Origin: CAZLKT01 sp964560205
GTDB lineage: Bacteria > Pseudomonadota > Alphaproteobacteria > Holosporales > Holosporaceae
Assembly: GCA_964560205.1 (NCBI GenBank)
Contig: CAZLKT010000011.1
Coordinates: forward strand, 1-30,013
Direction of reading: 5' to 3'
DNA: 30,013 nucleotides
Every line of letters starts with the position of its first letter. Positions within the stretch are counted from its first letter, which is position 1. Position numbers and translations under genes: made by a program. Shown here in pieces: positions 9,001 through 15,392 of the stretch. Below the pieces are notes generated by a model. It did no database searches. It was not told where the DNA came from and saw nothing but the letters and a program-made list of their open reading frames with translations.

Positions 9001-9439
9001 ACAGAGCTACGATGATTATGCTTTTGAAAAAGCAAAGGCATTCATACACTCTCAGCCCCATGATAATACAAAATCTTTTCAAAGACATCATGCTGTGGCA
9101 CTGATGGCACATTTTATGCTCTCCAAGGAGGAGGGTTCTCAGGAAGAAATGATGCAGCTTCTAGGTAAGCTATATTGGCGTCAGGGAATGAAGATGACCC
9201 CTTCAATGCAATTCATCCTGAATATTCTTGAGGACCTGAATTTTAACATGGATAAGACAACCTCTGCTATAACTGCATACGCGAAAAAGGCTGCAGAGGA
9301 GGCTGAAAAAGAACAACATCTGGCATCACTTCAGGAGAAAGAAGGGAAAAAAGCTCCAGTTCAGGATCAGGAAGAAAAATCTTTGTCGCCGAAAGGACAT
9401 AGAGCTGAGGACCATAAGGAAGAAGAAGAGAAACAATAG
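6020..9439 (+). CDS. Large secreted helical-repeat protein with near-identical internal repeats
   Basis: Function not recognised. The 1139-residue product has a signal-like N-terminus (hydrophobic at about 13-24, LLLTMILCIQAQ). It has no second membrane segment, unlike its paralogue at 431-2836, so it may be fully exported. Residues 190-353, 354-517 and 518-673 are three copies of one unit and a more diverged fourth follows. Each unit contains smaller helical repeats: KDL-x-x-AFTWEQL, NQLESFTQEDI, GEDFASLPP, TTEQLQSI, ASFSP-x-ML, ENQLK. The C-terminal third matches the paralogue (SGKQLTASQIAGF near 895; KSFQRHHAVAL near 1017). A Glu/Lys/Gln-rich tail closes it. An alpha-solenoid binding surface is the natural inference. 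Convergent with accB. Confidence 0.8.
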   Translation: MNISVKNITKTSRLLLTMILCIQAQDLLSKKREDSKLYDRKLKETLHGEERTHHTVTLGEIHQERIQRDIDAFANNPTPETAAIIIQRWRIRHLMSADFDRFLSRRHIECFPPKIRTNMIYSPRFIGSKFHKQLFYYQILENFKTNPQYYNMLSSMSMKMMEPRDVQVFTTDHIRKIHPTFVGFMSSMVLKTILLKKDLATAFTWEQLSRIQENQLESFTQEDITAIVGEDFASLPPAIITFLLQHKKFAQCITTEQLQSIKSFASFSPDMLRILLEHELSSPWMIENQLKDLVKEYLSYNTDNMPQYEWDFYHMTGALIVETGLKTGCISDDIIKTILEKDISSMPSISSDALKTLFLRKIFPKAFTWEQLYRIQENQLESFTQEDITAIVGEDFASLPPAIITFLLQHKKLAQWITTEQLQSIKSFASFSPGMLKILLEHVLSESWMTENQFKCLVKEYISYNTDNMTQDEYIFCYIIGAQIIEIGLKIDCISHDIIKTILEKDIKSMLAISSDALKILFLRKIVPKAFTWGQLSRIQENQLESFTQEDITAIVGEDFASLPPVIITFLLKHKKFAQCIRKEQLQSIKSFASFSPEMLMILFQHEFFSPWMTQNQLNSITEEHFSSDCGMTYLFAKNLLSIGSKIAYVSPHVIEIILAKDILNIGKISSDTLKTMLLRKNFSKIFTLRRLSKIKDNQLESFTQKDIAGISDADFASLSPEILSFFLNHEKCAQWVTRRQLKSITKQQVAQLHFGQLDWKIGSRVAYLSPNVIKEFFKERFREPNAPSFIINTLGFLQKKHFSTFSNKELNDLIGMPYIGFLSPEVRADLLERDDAILRNILEIYWKIDYFKKNDEIALVDSSKSEVEHKDYILFDNVVNYFSQFDAQDIGEQSGKQLTASQIAGFQYKTLESLLWNQKLNLTKEQLGDLTPYHFLRGSEFMFIPIRYFSLFSPDTKKLFEDNWIKIIREDKKKEDHFMILKQKENMITRFLRQSYDDYAFEKAKAFIHSQPHDNTKSFQRHHAVALMAHFMLSKEEGSQEEMMQLLGKLYWRQGMKMTPSMQFILNILEDLNFNMDKTTSAITAYAKKAAEEAEKEQHLASLQEKEGKKAPVQDQEEKSLSPKGHRAEDHKEEEEKQ
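6587..8038 (+). repeat. Three tandem coding repeats (492, 492 and 468 bp)
   Basis: The same DNA block recurs at exactly 492-bp spacing: the AFTW codons begin at 6623, 7115 and 7607. The related codons of a diverged fourth unit begin at 8075, that is 468 bp later. A core of about 130 bases, from TTCAAGAGAATCA to CATAAAAAG, is almost identical at the nucleotide level in the first three units, including third codon positions. This implies recent duplication or gene conversion. Confidence 0.9.
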
Positions 9440-9463
9440 AAAAATTAACACACCAGTCAGTGC

Positions 9464-9487
9464 GCTCATGGTGGAGCATCCATGAGC
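9464..9487. other. Perfect 8-bp inverted repeat between convergent genes
   Basis: GCTCATGG, an 8-base loop, then CCATGAGC, between the end of the repeat-protein gene and accB. It could stop transcription from the left, but no T tract follows. The rest of 9440-9615 holds only a weak CTCTGA/TCAGAG dyad (9591-9610) just past the accB stop. Confidence 0.4.
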
Positions 9488-9615
9488 AGCCCTGACTTGA
9501 GAGAGGAGGTAGATGGGCAGTGTATTGTGTTTAGCCGTAGGAAGGCAGCGGCGGTAAGGGTTTCTCACACGGCAGTAGCCTCAAAGTGCACTCTGAGGGA
9601 AAAATCAGAGCATCT

Positions 9616-10119
9616 TCACATGGGTTCTATATAGAGAAGTACCTGTTCGTACTCCACTGGGGCTGCATTCTCCACACAAATTTTTGAAACACGTCCACTG
9701 AGGGGAGACTTAATGGGATTCATAAGTTTCATGGCCTCAATAATCATGACAATTTGGTCTTTTTGTATCACATCACCAACTTTCACAAAAGGCGCATCCC
9801 CAGGCTTAGGAGCCATGTATGCAGTACCCACCATGGGAGACATGACTTCTTTGCCAACGCCATCGGTCTCTTTTTTTTCAGGGGCTGCACTTACCTCCTT
9901 TATAGCACTTGAAAAAGAATGACTTCTCACCATATGATGACCTTCCGCAGGAAACTGTACCACACGAATACCATCCGCAGACACCATAATCTCCTGAATG
10001 TCAGGATTTTTTTTCAAGATATCTATGACGGCCAGAATTTTTTCGCGATCTATGGATCCCCCAGGAGATTTCTCGCGCCCATTTTTTTTCTCTTTTGCTC
10101 GTAGCTCATTCTCATCCAT
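9616..10119 (-). CDS. accB: Biotin carboxyl carrier protein of acetyl-CoA carboxylase
   Basis: Carries the biotin that shuttles carboxyl groups from biotin carboxylase to the carboxyltransferase in the first step of fatty-acid synthesis (cytoplasm). The 167 residues have the usual BCCP plan: a helical N-terminus with DIQEIMVSADGIRV (40-53), a variable linker (about 60-88), and a C-terminal biotinyl domain beginning EVMSPMVGTAYMAP. That domain carries the biotinylation motif EAMKLM with acceptor K131, then NPIKSPLSGRV. The gene follows hemW by about 50 bases on the same strand and is probably the last gene of the ubiH-hemW-accB unit. The usual partner accC is not adjacent: the next gene on that side is convergent and unrelated. 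Confidence 0.93.
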   Translation of the reverse strand: MDENELRAKEKKNGREKSPGGSIDREKILAVIDILKKNPDIQEIMVSADGIRVVQFPAEGHHMVRSHSFSSAIKEVSAAPEKKETDGVGKEVMSPMVGTAYMAPKPGDAPFVKVGDVIQKDQIVMIIEAMKLMNPIKSPLSGRVSKICVENAAPVEYEQVLLYIEPM

Positions 10120-10169
10120 AACCGAATCTTCTGTGTATGCATATTTCTGGAATCATATCACGTTGAGCA

Positions 10170-11411
10170 TCATGATGAAACTGTATCATGCTTTTTTTTG
10201 CAGACGGGATGTTTTTTCTTTTGCGGTATTTCCAGTATGGTGTCTTGGCAGAGATACTGTAAGAGAGAGGATAAAACCATGCGCCCAGAAGCCGTGGTGC
10301 GCAGGAGATGGGGCGAAGCATCCAAAAGCCCTGCTTCCTGTACAATCTGCACACGACGTTGGAAGGCAGGCGAGAGGGTCCCATGGGCTCCACAGATTCG
10401 TTGGAGGGGGACGCCTTCCTCCAGTCGAAGTCCCATGAGCATCACCTCTTCGGCTCGTTCTTTTGCAGATAAAGGACGATGTGTTTTTATACCCCATCCT
10501 TCTTTTGTGACATGCTGCATCCATGTGGTGGGGAGGCGATGGTTCTCTTGGGCGTATTTTGTGAGGTTATGGGTGACTCGACCGTGGGCTCCAGGGCCAA
10601 TGCCAATATAATCCTGATATCGCCAGTAGGCCATGTTATGCTTTCCTTCTTCCCCTGGTTTTCCATAATTTGATACCTCATAATTATAAAATCCCTTCTG
10701 TAAAAGGCGTTTTTTCGTCTCCTCATAGAGCACAGCTCTTTTTTCTTCTGGGAGGATACGCAAGCTGCCTCGTTTCATCTGATCATGGAATGGAGTTCCT
10801 GGCTCATAGGTGAGGTGATAGAGGGATACATGATGTTGTGCCAGGAGCAAGACGTCTTCTAGCTCCTCATACCATGCCTGAACATTTTCATGGTAAGGGT
10901 GGCCATAGATAATATCAAAGGAAAACCGAGGGAAAATATCTTGTGCAGCATGTATGGCATATTGTGCATCTGTAACCGTATGCTTTCTGCCCAAGAATGT
11001 TAAAATATTTGCGCGAAGAGATTGGATGCCAAGAGATCCACGATTGATCCCACATTTCTGAAATGCTCGAAGTTTTTGTGTTTCCACAGATGTAGGATTC
11101 ATTTCCAATGTAATTTCTGGTGGAGAGGGTATAAAAACTCCACCCCAAAGCTCATGGATTTTTTTTAAGATGGCATGCACCACATCAGGTTCCATAAGAG
11201 AGGGGGTGCCGCCTCCAAAATAAATGCTCTCAATTTTTCGTTGACCTGTATGGTGATGCCATGTAAGGAGCTCTTGCTCGTAGGCAGCTTTCCACTGGTC
11301 AATGGAGGCCTCGTCGTGGGAAAAAAGATATCGGTTAAAGTCGCAGTACGGACAAATGGAAAGGCAAAAAGGCCAGTGAATGTATACAGAAAGGGGCTCA
11401 TGACTTCTCAT
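10170..11411 (-). CDS. hemW: Radical SAM heme chaperone HemW
   Basis: A radical SAM protein of the HemW/HemN-like family, thought to bind heme and deliver it to membrane respiratory proteins. Older annotations call it oxygen-independent coproporphyrinogen III oxidase. The N-terminal YIHWPFCLSICPYCDFN holds the C-x3-C-x2-C cluster ligands. IYFGGGTPSLM (SAM binding) and KHNMAYWRYQDYIGIGPGAH, typical of HemW, follow. I start it at 11411, where ATG overlaps the TGA of the upstream gene as ATGA and GGCGG lies five bases before. An in-frame ATG at 11423 would add four residues. It has the HemW-type single-Cys continuation CDF rather than the CDFx C of true HemN. Coupled to the ubiquinone-type monooxygenase upstream, and so probably part of a respiratory cofactor unit. 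Confidence 0.9.
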   Translation of the reverse strand: MRSHEPLSVYIHWPFCLSICPYCDFNRYLFSHDEASIDQWKAAYEQELLTWHHHTGQRKIESIYFGGGTPSLMEPDVVHAILKKIHELWGGVFIPSPPEITLEMNPTSVETQKLRAFQKCGINRGSLGIQSLRANILTFLGRKHTVTDAQYAIHAAQDIFPRFSFDIIYGHPYHENVQAWYEELEDVLLLAQHHVSLYHLTYEPGTPFHDQMKRGSLRILPEEKRAVLYEETKKRLLQKGFYNYEVSNYGKPGEEGKHNMAYWRYQDYIGIGPGAHGRVTHNLTKYAQENHRLPTTWMQHVTKEGWGIKTHRPLSAKERAEEVMLMGLRLEEGVPLQRICGAHGTLSPAFQRRVQIVQEAGLLDASPHLLRTTASGRMVLSSLLQYLCQDTILEIPQKKKHPVCKKKHDTVSS

Positions 11412-12601
11412 ATAAACCGCCATATGTGTTTTTTCATGAGATCATAGGAGAGTATTGTTGAGAAAAGCTCCCATGCCTTAGGGCGGTGAGAAGGAATGCG
11501 TTGCAGACTGAAGCCATACACGAGGGCCTTCATGGCCCAAGACATTCTTTGAGCAAATGGACGATGCTGTTTTTCATATGTTACCTGAGTAGGCCAGTCC
11601 CACCACGACATCCCTAACCGTGCATGGGATGCTATAGTACTTACCATATGGTGGACCCCATGAAGTCCCACATTTAATCCTTGCGCTGCAACAGGGTGTA
11701 TGGTACACGCAGCATCCCCCATGAGCACCCCTCGAGGAAAGAAAAAAGTATCTGCTATATGGCCATGCAACCCATAGGCAAGGCACTTCTGTTTTTTGTG
11801 TAAAAGAGGAAGGGCAGGGGATTGTGGCAATGTGAGGAATGCTCTGGCCATGGTGTAACACGCTTGAGAAAAATCTTCTGGTGAGAGGGTAGAGAGACGT
11901 TCTATGCGAGCTGGTGTATCAATCCACACCCAGCCCCAGGACTCCCTCGATGCTTGGGGTAAAATTGCCACATTGCCGTGAGGAAAGAAATGTTCATAGG
12001 CACAGTTGTAAGGTACTCCTGGGATGCTATTGGTGGTGAAAACAAGGGCCTTCTGAGGAAAAGTGGAGGGGGTGCTGTGAATACCCGCCGCAGAGCGCAC
12101 AAAAGAGTCACGCCCATCTGCTCCCCATATCATCTGTGCTGTACACACTGATCCATCAGAGAGATGAATATCCACCCCATGATCATGCACCACCCATTTT
12201 TTTGCTGCGGCGCGGAAAATTTTTCCATTATATTTATCCTGGTCATAGGCATGGGAAATCATCTTCCGTAGGTCTTGGGCTGTCACCGTGTATGCAATGG
12301 GTTGTGCCTGATTTTCCATGGAGCAGGTCTTCGTGCTTCCCTCACAGGAAATGCGCGTACTGGTTATGGGGTGAAAATAATGGTGGGCATGACACAAAAG
12401 CGGCACAAGCCACTCTGCCACAGAAGCCATAATGGCAAAAGTCCGTGGGTCTCTACAGTCAGATTTGTCATAAAAATTCTTGGCTTCCACAAGGGCCACA
12501 CGGAAACCTTTCTGTGCTAAGAAAAGGGCTGCCACGGATCCTACATAGCCTGCTCCAATAACAGCAACATCACACTCATGCCGATGCTGGTGGGATATCA
12601 T
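11408..12601 (-). CDS. UbiH/UbiF/VisC-family FAD monooxygenase (ubiquinone biosynthesis)
   Basis: A 397-residue flavin hydroxylase predicted to hydroxylate the ring of a ubiquinone precursor at the membrane. The N-terminal dinucleotide fold has VIGAGYVGSVAALFLA (GxGxxG at 16-21) and an acidic strand end VALVEA. RDPRTFAI (50-57) is the conserved UbiH-type RxxAL-like segment. GADGRDSFVR (160-169) is the second FAD motif and GDAACTIHPVAAQGLNVG (295-312) the third. These identify the family but do not tell UbiH, UbiF and UbiI/UbiL apart, so no symbol is given. First large gene of the minus-strand unit, overlapping hemW by four bases (ATGA). Confidence 0.87.
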   Translation of the reverse strand: MISHQHRHECDVAVIGAGYVGSVAALFLAQKGFRVALVEAKNFYDKSDCRDPRTFAIMASVAEWLVPLLCHAHHYFHPITSTRISCEGSTKTCSMENQAQPIAYTVTAQDLRKMISHAYDQDKYNGKIFRAAAKKWVVHDHGVDIHLSDGSVCTAQMIWGADGRDSFVRSAAGIHSTPSTFPQKALVFTTNSIPGVPYNCAYEHFFPHGNVAILPQASRESWGWVWIDTPARIERLSTLSPEDFSQACYTMARAFLTLPQSPALPLLHKKQKCLAYGLHGHIADTFFFPRGVLMGDAACTIHPVAAQGLNVGLHGVHHMVSTIASHARLGMSWWDWPTQVTYEKQHRPFAQRMSWAMKALVYGFSLQRIPSHRPKAWELFSTILSYDLMKKHIWRFI

Positions 12602-12628
12602 ATTCTTTTGTGTGTCTTCGTTTCTTCT

Positions 12629-12739
12629 CTAAGGAAGATCTATATCTCGGATAATGAAGGGGCGCTCTTCACAGTCTATACAAACCCATCGCTCCTCTCG
12701 TAGAAGCTCTCCACGCATATCCAAAATGGAAAACATCAT
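12629..12739 (-). CDS. Possible 36-residue protein upstream of the UbiH-like gene
   Basis: A short ORF begins MMFSILDMRGELL, contains W-V-C-I-D-C-E-E-R and ends DIDLP. A good Shine-Dalgarno sequence (GAAAGGA) sits just before its two tandem ATGs, and it lies between a plausible promoter and the monooxygenase gene. It could be a leader peptide, a small protein with a Cys pair (C-x-x-C), or chance. It has no similarity I recognise. Confidence 0.35.
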   Translation of the reverse strand: MMFSILDMRGELLREERWVCIDCEERPFIIRDIDLP

Positions 12740-12773
12740 GATCCTTTCTTCTCCCGCACAGTTTATGACTAAG

Positions 12774-12804
12774 GATATACATCTTTTTGTGAAAAACTGT
12801 CAAG
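12774..12804 (-). promoter_or_regulatory. Promoter of the ubiH-hemW-accB unit
   Basis: On the minus strand TTGACA (12799-12804) is followed after 16 bases by TGTATA, or after 18 by TATATC. It is the only good promoter-like sequence upstream of this operon. Confidence 0.45.
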
Positions 12805-13037
12805 CTTTTTTCTTCCATGATGCAAAAAAATTTTTTAAAAAAGAAAAAGAGATTATGAAAAAACTCTGATGGGGTTTTTCCCATGTTTCTCCTTGAAAAG
12901 CGAGGCGCTCAATCATATTTCTTTAAAACTTTATAAAAATTTTTTCATTTTATTGTAATGCAAGGACTTTTATAAGAAATTTGACTTTTTTTTCTACAAA
13001 TGCTATGAAGAAGATAAAAAAAACAAAAGGGGGGACT
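12805..13037. other. Divergent intergenic region before the MarR-type gene
   Basis: AT-rich sequence between the minus-strand operon promoter and the regulator gene. Short ORFs on both strands here have no consistent start signals and look like chance. A run such as TTTATAAAAATTTTTTC near 12930 could serve as promoter DNA for the regulator, but no consensus pair is clear. Confidence 0.3.
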
Positions 13038-13553
13038 ATGAAGTACAAAAACTACACACTTTTCGTGGAAAGCATCATGCAGTTTGACAAAGTATACAGA
13101 CTTTTTTTGTCTCATGTGAAGAGATGGCTTTCGCAATCTGACATCCGAGATATTACGCCTGTGCAAGCGATGATCCTATTTCATTTAGAGGAAAAAACCT
13201 TGAAGATGACAGACATTCTGTCCAATAATTTCTATTTTGCATCCAATCCTGCGTACAACATTAAGAAGATGGTGGAGAATGGATACATTCATACCGGACA
13301 GAGTGAGGAAGACAAAAGATTGCTCCTTATTTCTTTAACGAAAAAAGGAGAAATTCTTCATGGTCAGTTGGAAGCATTTTTTAATGTTCACATTGCAAAA
13401 TTAGAGAAGAACGGTGTTACCTTGTCGCGCTTTCAAGAACAAAGAACGTATATGGAACAGATTGAGCATTTGCTTCTCATGTCGCCATCCATTGCGTTGC
13501 GGGGTTCTGCGCACACTTTTCCCTATAGAGGAGAAATGAGCTCCTCCTCATGA
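13038..13553 (+). CDS. MarR-family winged-helix regulator, LdtR-like
   Basis: A DNA-binding regulator of 171 residues. The core DIT-PVQAMILFHLEEK (38-53), DILSNNFYFASNPAYNIKKM (59-78), VENGYIHT and the wing EDKRLLLISLTKKG (91-104) match the alphaproteobacterial LdtR-like MarR group. In that group the recognition helix reads like YYLGSN-x-SYNLKKLVE and the wing carries a D-x-R. LdtR proteins control peptidoglycan L,D-transpeptidases and stress responses in relatives, which fits its place just before the division and wall cluster; that link is inferred. The start at 13038 is chosen because AAAAGGGGGGACT immediately precedes it. An upstream in-frame ATG at 12981 lacks a Shine-Dalgarno sequence. 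Confidence 0.8.
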   Translation: MKYKNYTLFVESIMQFDKVYRLFLSHVKRWLSQSDIRDITPVQAMILFHLEEKTLKMTDILSNNFYFASNPAYNIKKMVENGYIHTGQSEEDKRLLLISLTKKGEILHGQLEAFFNVHIAKLEKNGVTLSRFQEQRTYMEQIEHLLLMSPSIALRGSAHTFPYRGEMSSSS

Positions 13554-13675
13554 GAGACCATTCTTCTCTGAGGGATATTTTGCGTGTGGGTAAAATTTTC
13601 AGAAGAGTTTTTAAAGGGCTTTTCTTGAAAGGAATGGAGGGTGTTTTTAGCCTGTGGATAATTTTGTGGATAAAG

Positions 13676-13720
13676 CCCATAAAATCCCATTGACTCCCAT
13701 CTCGTCCCATGGTATCCCAT
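13676..13720 (+). promoter_or_regulatory. Array of five CCCAT (ATGGG) boxes: probable MraZ-binding site
   Basis: CCCAT occurs at 13676, 13686, 13696, 13706 and 13716, a perfect 10-bp period with unrelated 5-bp spacers. MraZ proteins bind direct TGGG-type repeats spaced by one helical turn upstream of their own gene. This array ends 30 bases before the mraZ ATG and so probably serves for autorepression of the dcw cluster. Confidence 0.8.
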
Positions 13721-13750
13721 ATCTATGATTGTGGTGTCGTGGGATGGTGC

Positions 13751-14191
13751 ATGGGAGTCTTCCTCTCCACTTTTTGCAACAAGATTGATAAGAAGGGGAG
13801 GGTGTCTGTGCCATCTTCCTTTCGTACAGCCTTGGGGGAGCAGTCTTTTCAAGGGATTGTAGTTTTTCCATCCCTTTCTTTGCAAGCCATTGAGGGGATG
13901 GGGATGGACCGTATGGAACGTCTCAGTCAGCATGCTGATACCCTTGATATATCTGCCCATGGACAAGAAGATCTTTTCACCAGTGTTTTTGCAGACGCGC
14001 AAGCCCTCGGTTTTGATGGAGAGGGGCGAATTATTTTATCAGAGGGATTGTGTCATCACGCTAAGATTACCCATACTGTGGCCTTTGTGGGAAGAGGACC
14101 CACGTTTCAGCTGTGGAATCCTGAGCTTTTTTTCGAGCATCACCAGCGCGCACGAGAGATGGGATTACAGAAAAAAGCTGCATGCCCATGA
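13751..14191 (+). CDS. mraZ: Transcriptional regulator MraZ
   Basis: An AbrB-like DNA-binding protein that forms rings and controls the dcw cluster. The 146 residues from ATG 13751 have normal MraZ length. The first DxKGR motif reads NKIDKKGRVSVPSSFR (residues 10-25). The second half repeats it as DGEGRIILSEGLCHHAKI, followed by VAFVGRGPTFQLWNPE, the conserved MraZ C-terminal block. A longer reading from ATG 13709 is rejected because it would place the start inside the CCCAT array. The gene heads mraZ-rsmH-ftsL-ftsI-murE and its TGA overlaps the rsmH ATG (ATGA). Confidence 0.93.
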   Translation: MGVFLSTFCNKIDKKGRVSVPSSFRTALGEQSFQGIVVFPSLSLQAIEGMGMDRMERLSQHADTLDISAHGQEDLFTSVFADAQALGFDGEGRIILSEGLCHHAKITHTVAFVGRGPTFQLWNPELFFEHHQRAREMGLQKKAACP

Positions 14192-15063
14192 GTATGATGC
14201 ATGAACCTGTTTTGTGTCGGGAGATTTTAGAGCTTTGTGCGCAACAACCTGCGCCCCAAAAATTTTTTGATGGAACCTTTGGTCGAGGGGGGCACACGGA
14301 ATTGCTTCTGTCAACATTTCCAGAAAGCTGTATTTTTTCCATAGACCGCGACCCCGATGCCGTGAAGTTTGCCCAAGAGACGGTGGCTCCTAAATACCCA
14401 GGACGCTTTACAATTATGGAGGCAAGATTTTCGGAAATGGAAGCTGTTGCTGGTGCATGGGGACCATTTTCTGCTATTCTACTGGATTTCGGGGTCTCTT
14501 CTCCACAGTTGGATGAGGCCCACAGAGGGTTTTCCTTTCGTCATGAAGGACCACTGGATATGCGTATGGAAAAAGAAGGTATCACTGCAGAAGATATCCT
14601 CCGTACGGAAACAGCGGAAAAGCTGGCGGATATCTTTTTTTTCTATGGAGAGGAACGGAAAAGCCGTAGGATTGCACAAGCCATTGTGGAAGAAAGAAAA
14701 AAAAAGCCATTTACCACCACCAGAGAACTTTCTGCTTTTGTGGAAAAAATTCTCGGGCGACATGGTGCTCACCATCCTGCCACAAAAATTTTCCAAGCTC
14801 TTCGTATTGCAGTGAATAATGAGCTGCAAGAAATTCACAAGGCTCTTCCACAGGCGGAAAAGCTTTTGCAGCACCACGGATGTCTTTTGGCTATTTCCTT
14901 TCATTCTTTAGAAGACCGTGTGGTGAAAAATTTTTTTCACGATGCTAGGACGCGTGGGACTTTTCGATGTCTTAAGCCGAAATTTTTTCTTCCTACTCGA
15001 GAAGAGCAGAAAAAAAATCCTCGGTGCCGTTCTGCAAAGCTCCGTTGGGGAATACGATGCTGA
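14188..15063 (+). CDS. rsmH: 16S rRNA m4C1402 methyltransferase RsmH
   Basis: Methylates N4 of C1402 in the ribosomal P site of 16S rRNA, with S-adenosylmethionine as donor. It starts MSMMHEPVLCREILEL. The SAM-binding motif is FFDGTFGRGGHT, and SIDRDPDA is the acidic loop. ILLDFGVSSPQLDEAHRGFS and GPLDMRM are the family signatures. FQALRIAVNNEL and AISFHSLEDRVVK come from the C-terminal half. 291 residues is a normal, slightly short length. The start at 14188 gives the ATGA overlap with mraZ; an ATG at 14182 would add two residues. Its end overlaps ftsL. Confidence 0.95.
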   Translation: MSMMHEPVLCREILELCAQQPAPQKFFDGTFGRGGHTELLLSTFPESCIFSIDRDPDAVKFAQETVAPKYPGRFTIMEARFSEMEAVAGAWGPFSAILLDFGVSSPQLDEAHRGFSFRHEGPLDMRMEKEGITAEDILRTETAEKLADIFFFYGEERKSRRIAQAIVEERKKKPFTTTRELSAFVEKILGRHGAHHPATKIFQALRIAVNNELQEIHKALPQAEKLLQHHGCLLAISFHSLEDRVVKNFFHDARTRGTFRCLKPKFFLPTREEQKKNPRCRSAKLRWGIRC

Positions 15064-15392
15064 CAAAACTTGCTGCCAGACTTCATGGGAAAATGTGGGG
15101 GGGAGTGTTCTATTTTTCTGGGGTCCTGGTTTTTTTTTCTGGGGGCACACTGGTTTATCTGAAGCATCAGATCTTACGTGTGGAGAAGGAATATGCCGTG
15201 CTTTCAAAATATTACAATGAGAAAGAGGAGGAGCTGGCTCTTCTGAAAACGGAGTGGGCCTATTTAACACATCCAAAAAGAATTGCAGAATTAGCGCACA
15301 GATATTATCCTAATGTGTTACTTTTAAAAAAGGAGCAAATATTGGAAAATTTTTTTCATGATGTGGAAAAAAAAGAAACAGCACGAGGGTAA
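15057..15392 (+). CDS. ftsL: Cell division protein FtsL
   Basis: A small bitopic inner-membrane protein that with FtsB and FtsQ activates septal peptidoglycan synthesis. From ATG 15057, which overlaps the rsmH stop, it has 111 residues: a short basic cytoplasmic start (MLTKLAARLHGKMW), one membrane segment at about 15-36 (GGVFYFSGVLVFF...), and a periplasmic coiled coil (RVEKEYAVLSKYYNEKEEEL). The segment LKTEWAYLTHPKRIAELA that follows is typical of alphaproteobacterial FtsL. It lies between rsmH and ftsI as expected. Sequence similarity in this family is low, so position and topology carry much of the call. Confidence 0.87.
   Translation: MLTKLAARLHGKMWGGVFYFSGVLVFFSGGTLVYLKHQILRVEKEYAVLSKYYNEKEEELALLKTEWAYLTHPKRIAELAHRYYPNVLLLKKEQILENFFHDVEKKETARG

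Noticed and set aside
9326..9568. 80-residue Phe/Leu-rich minus-strand frame resembling a membrane protein
   Set aside because: Its hydrophobic part is the complement of the Glu/Lys-rich tail codons of the 1139-residue protein, a common artefact.
12654..12884. Two 71-residue frames on opposite strands before the MarR-type gene
   Set aside because: Both are low-complexity (Phe/Lys runs from A/T tracts), overlap each other and the better-supported 36-codon frame, and lack Shine-Dalgarno sequences.
13676..13720. The regularly spaced CCCAT boxes as a CRISPR or iteron array
   Set aside because: Units are only 5 bp with 5-bp spacers and lie directly before mraZ, which fits an MraZ operator; no cas genes or replication initiator are present.
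13709..13750. Upstream ATG extending mraZ by 14 residues
   Set aside because: It lies within the CCCAT operator array; MraZ homologues begin near MGVFLSTF.
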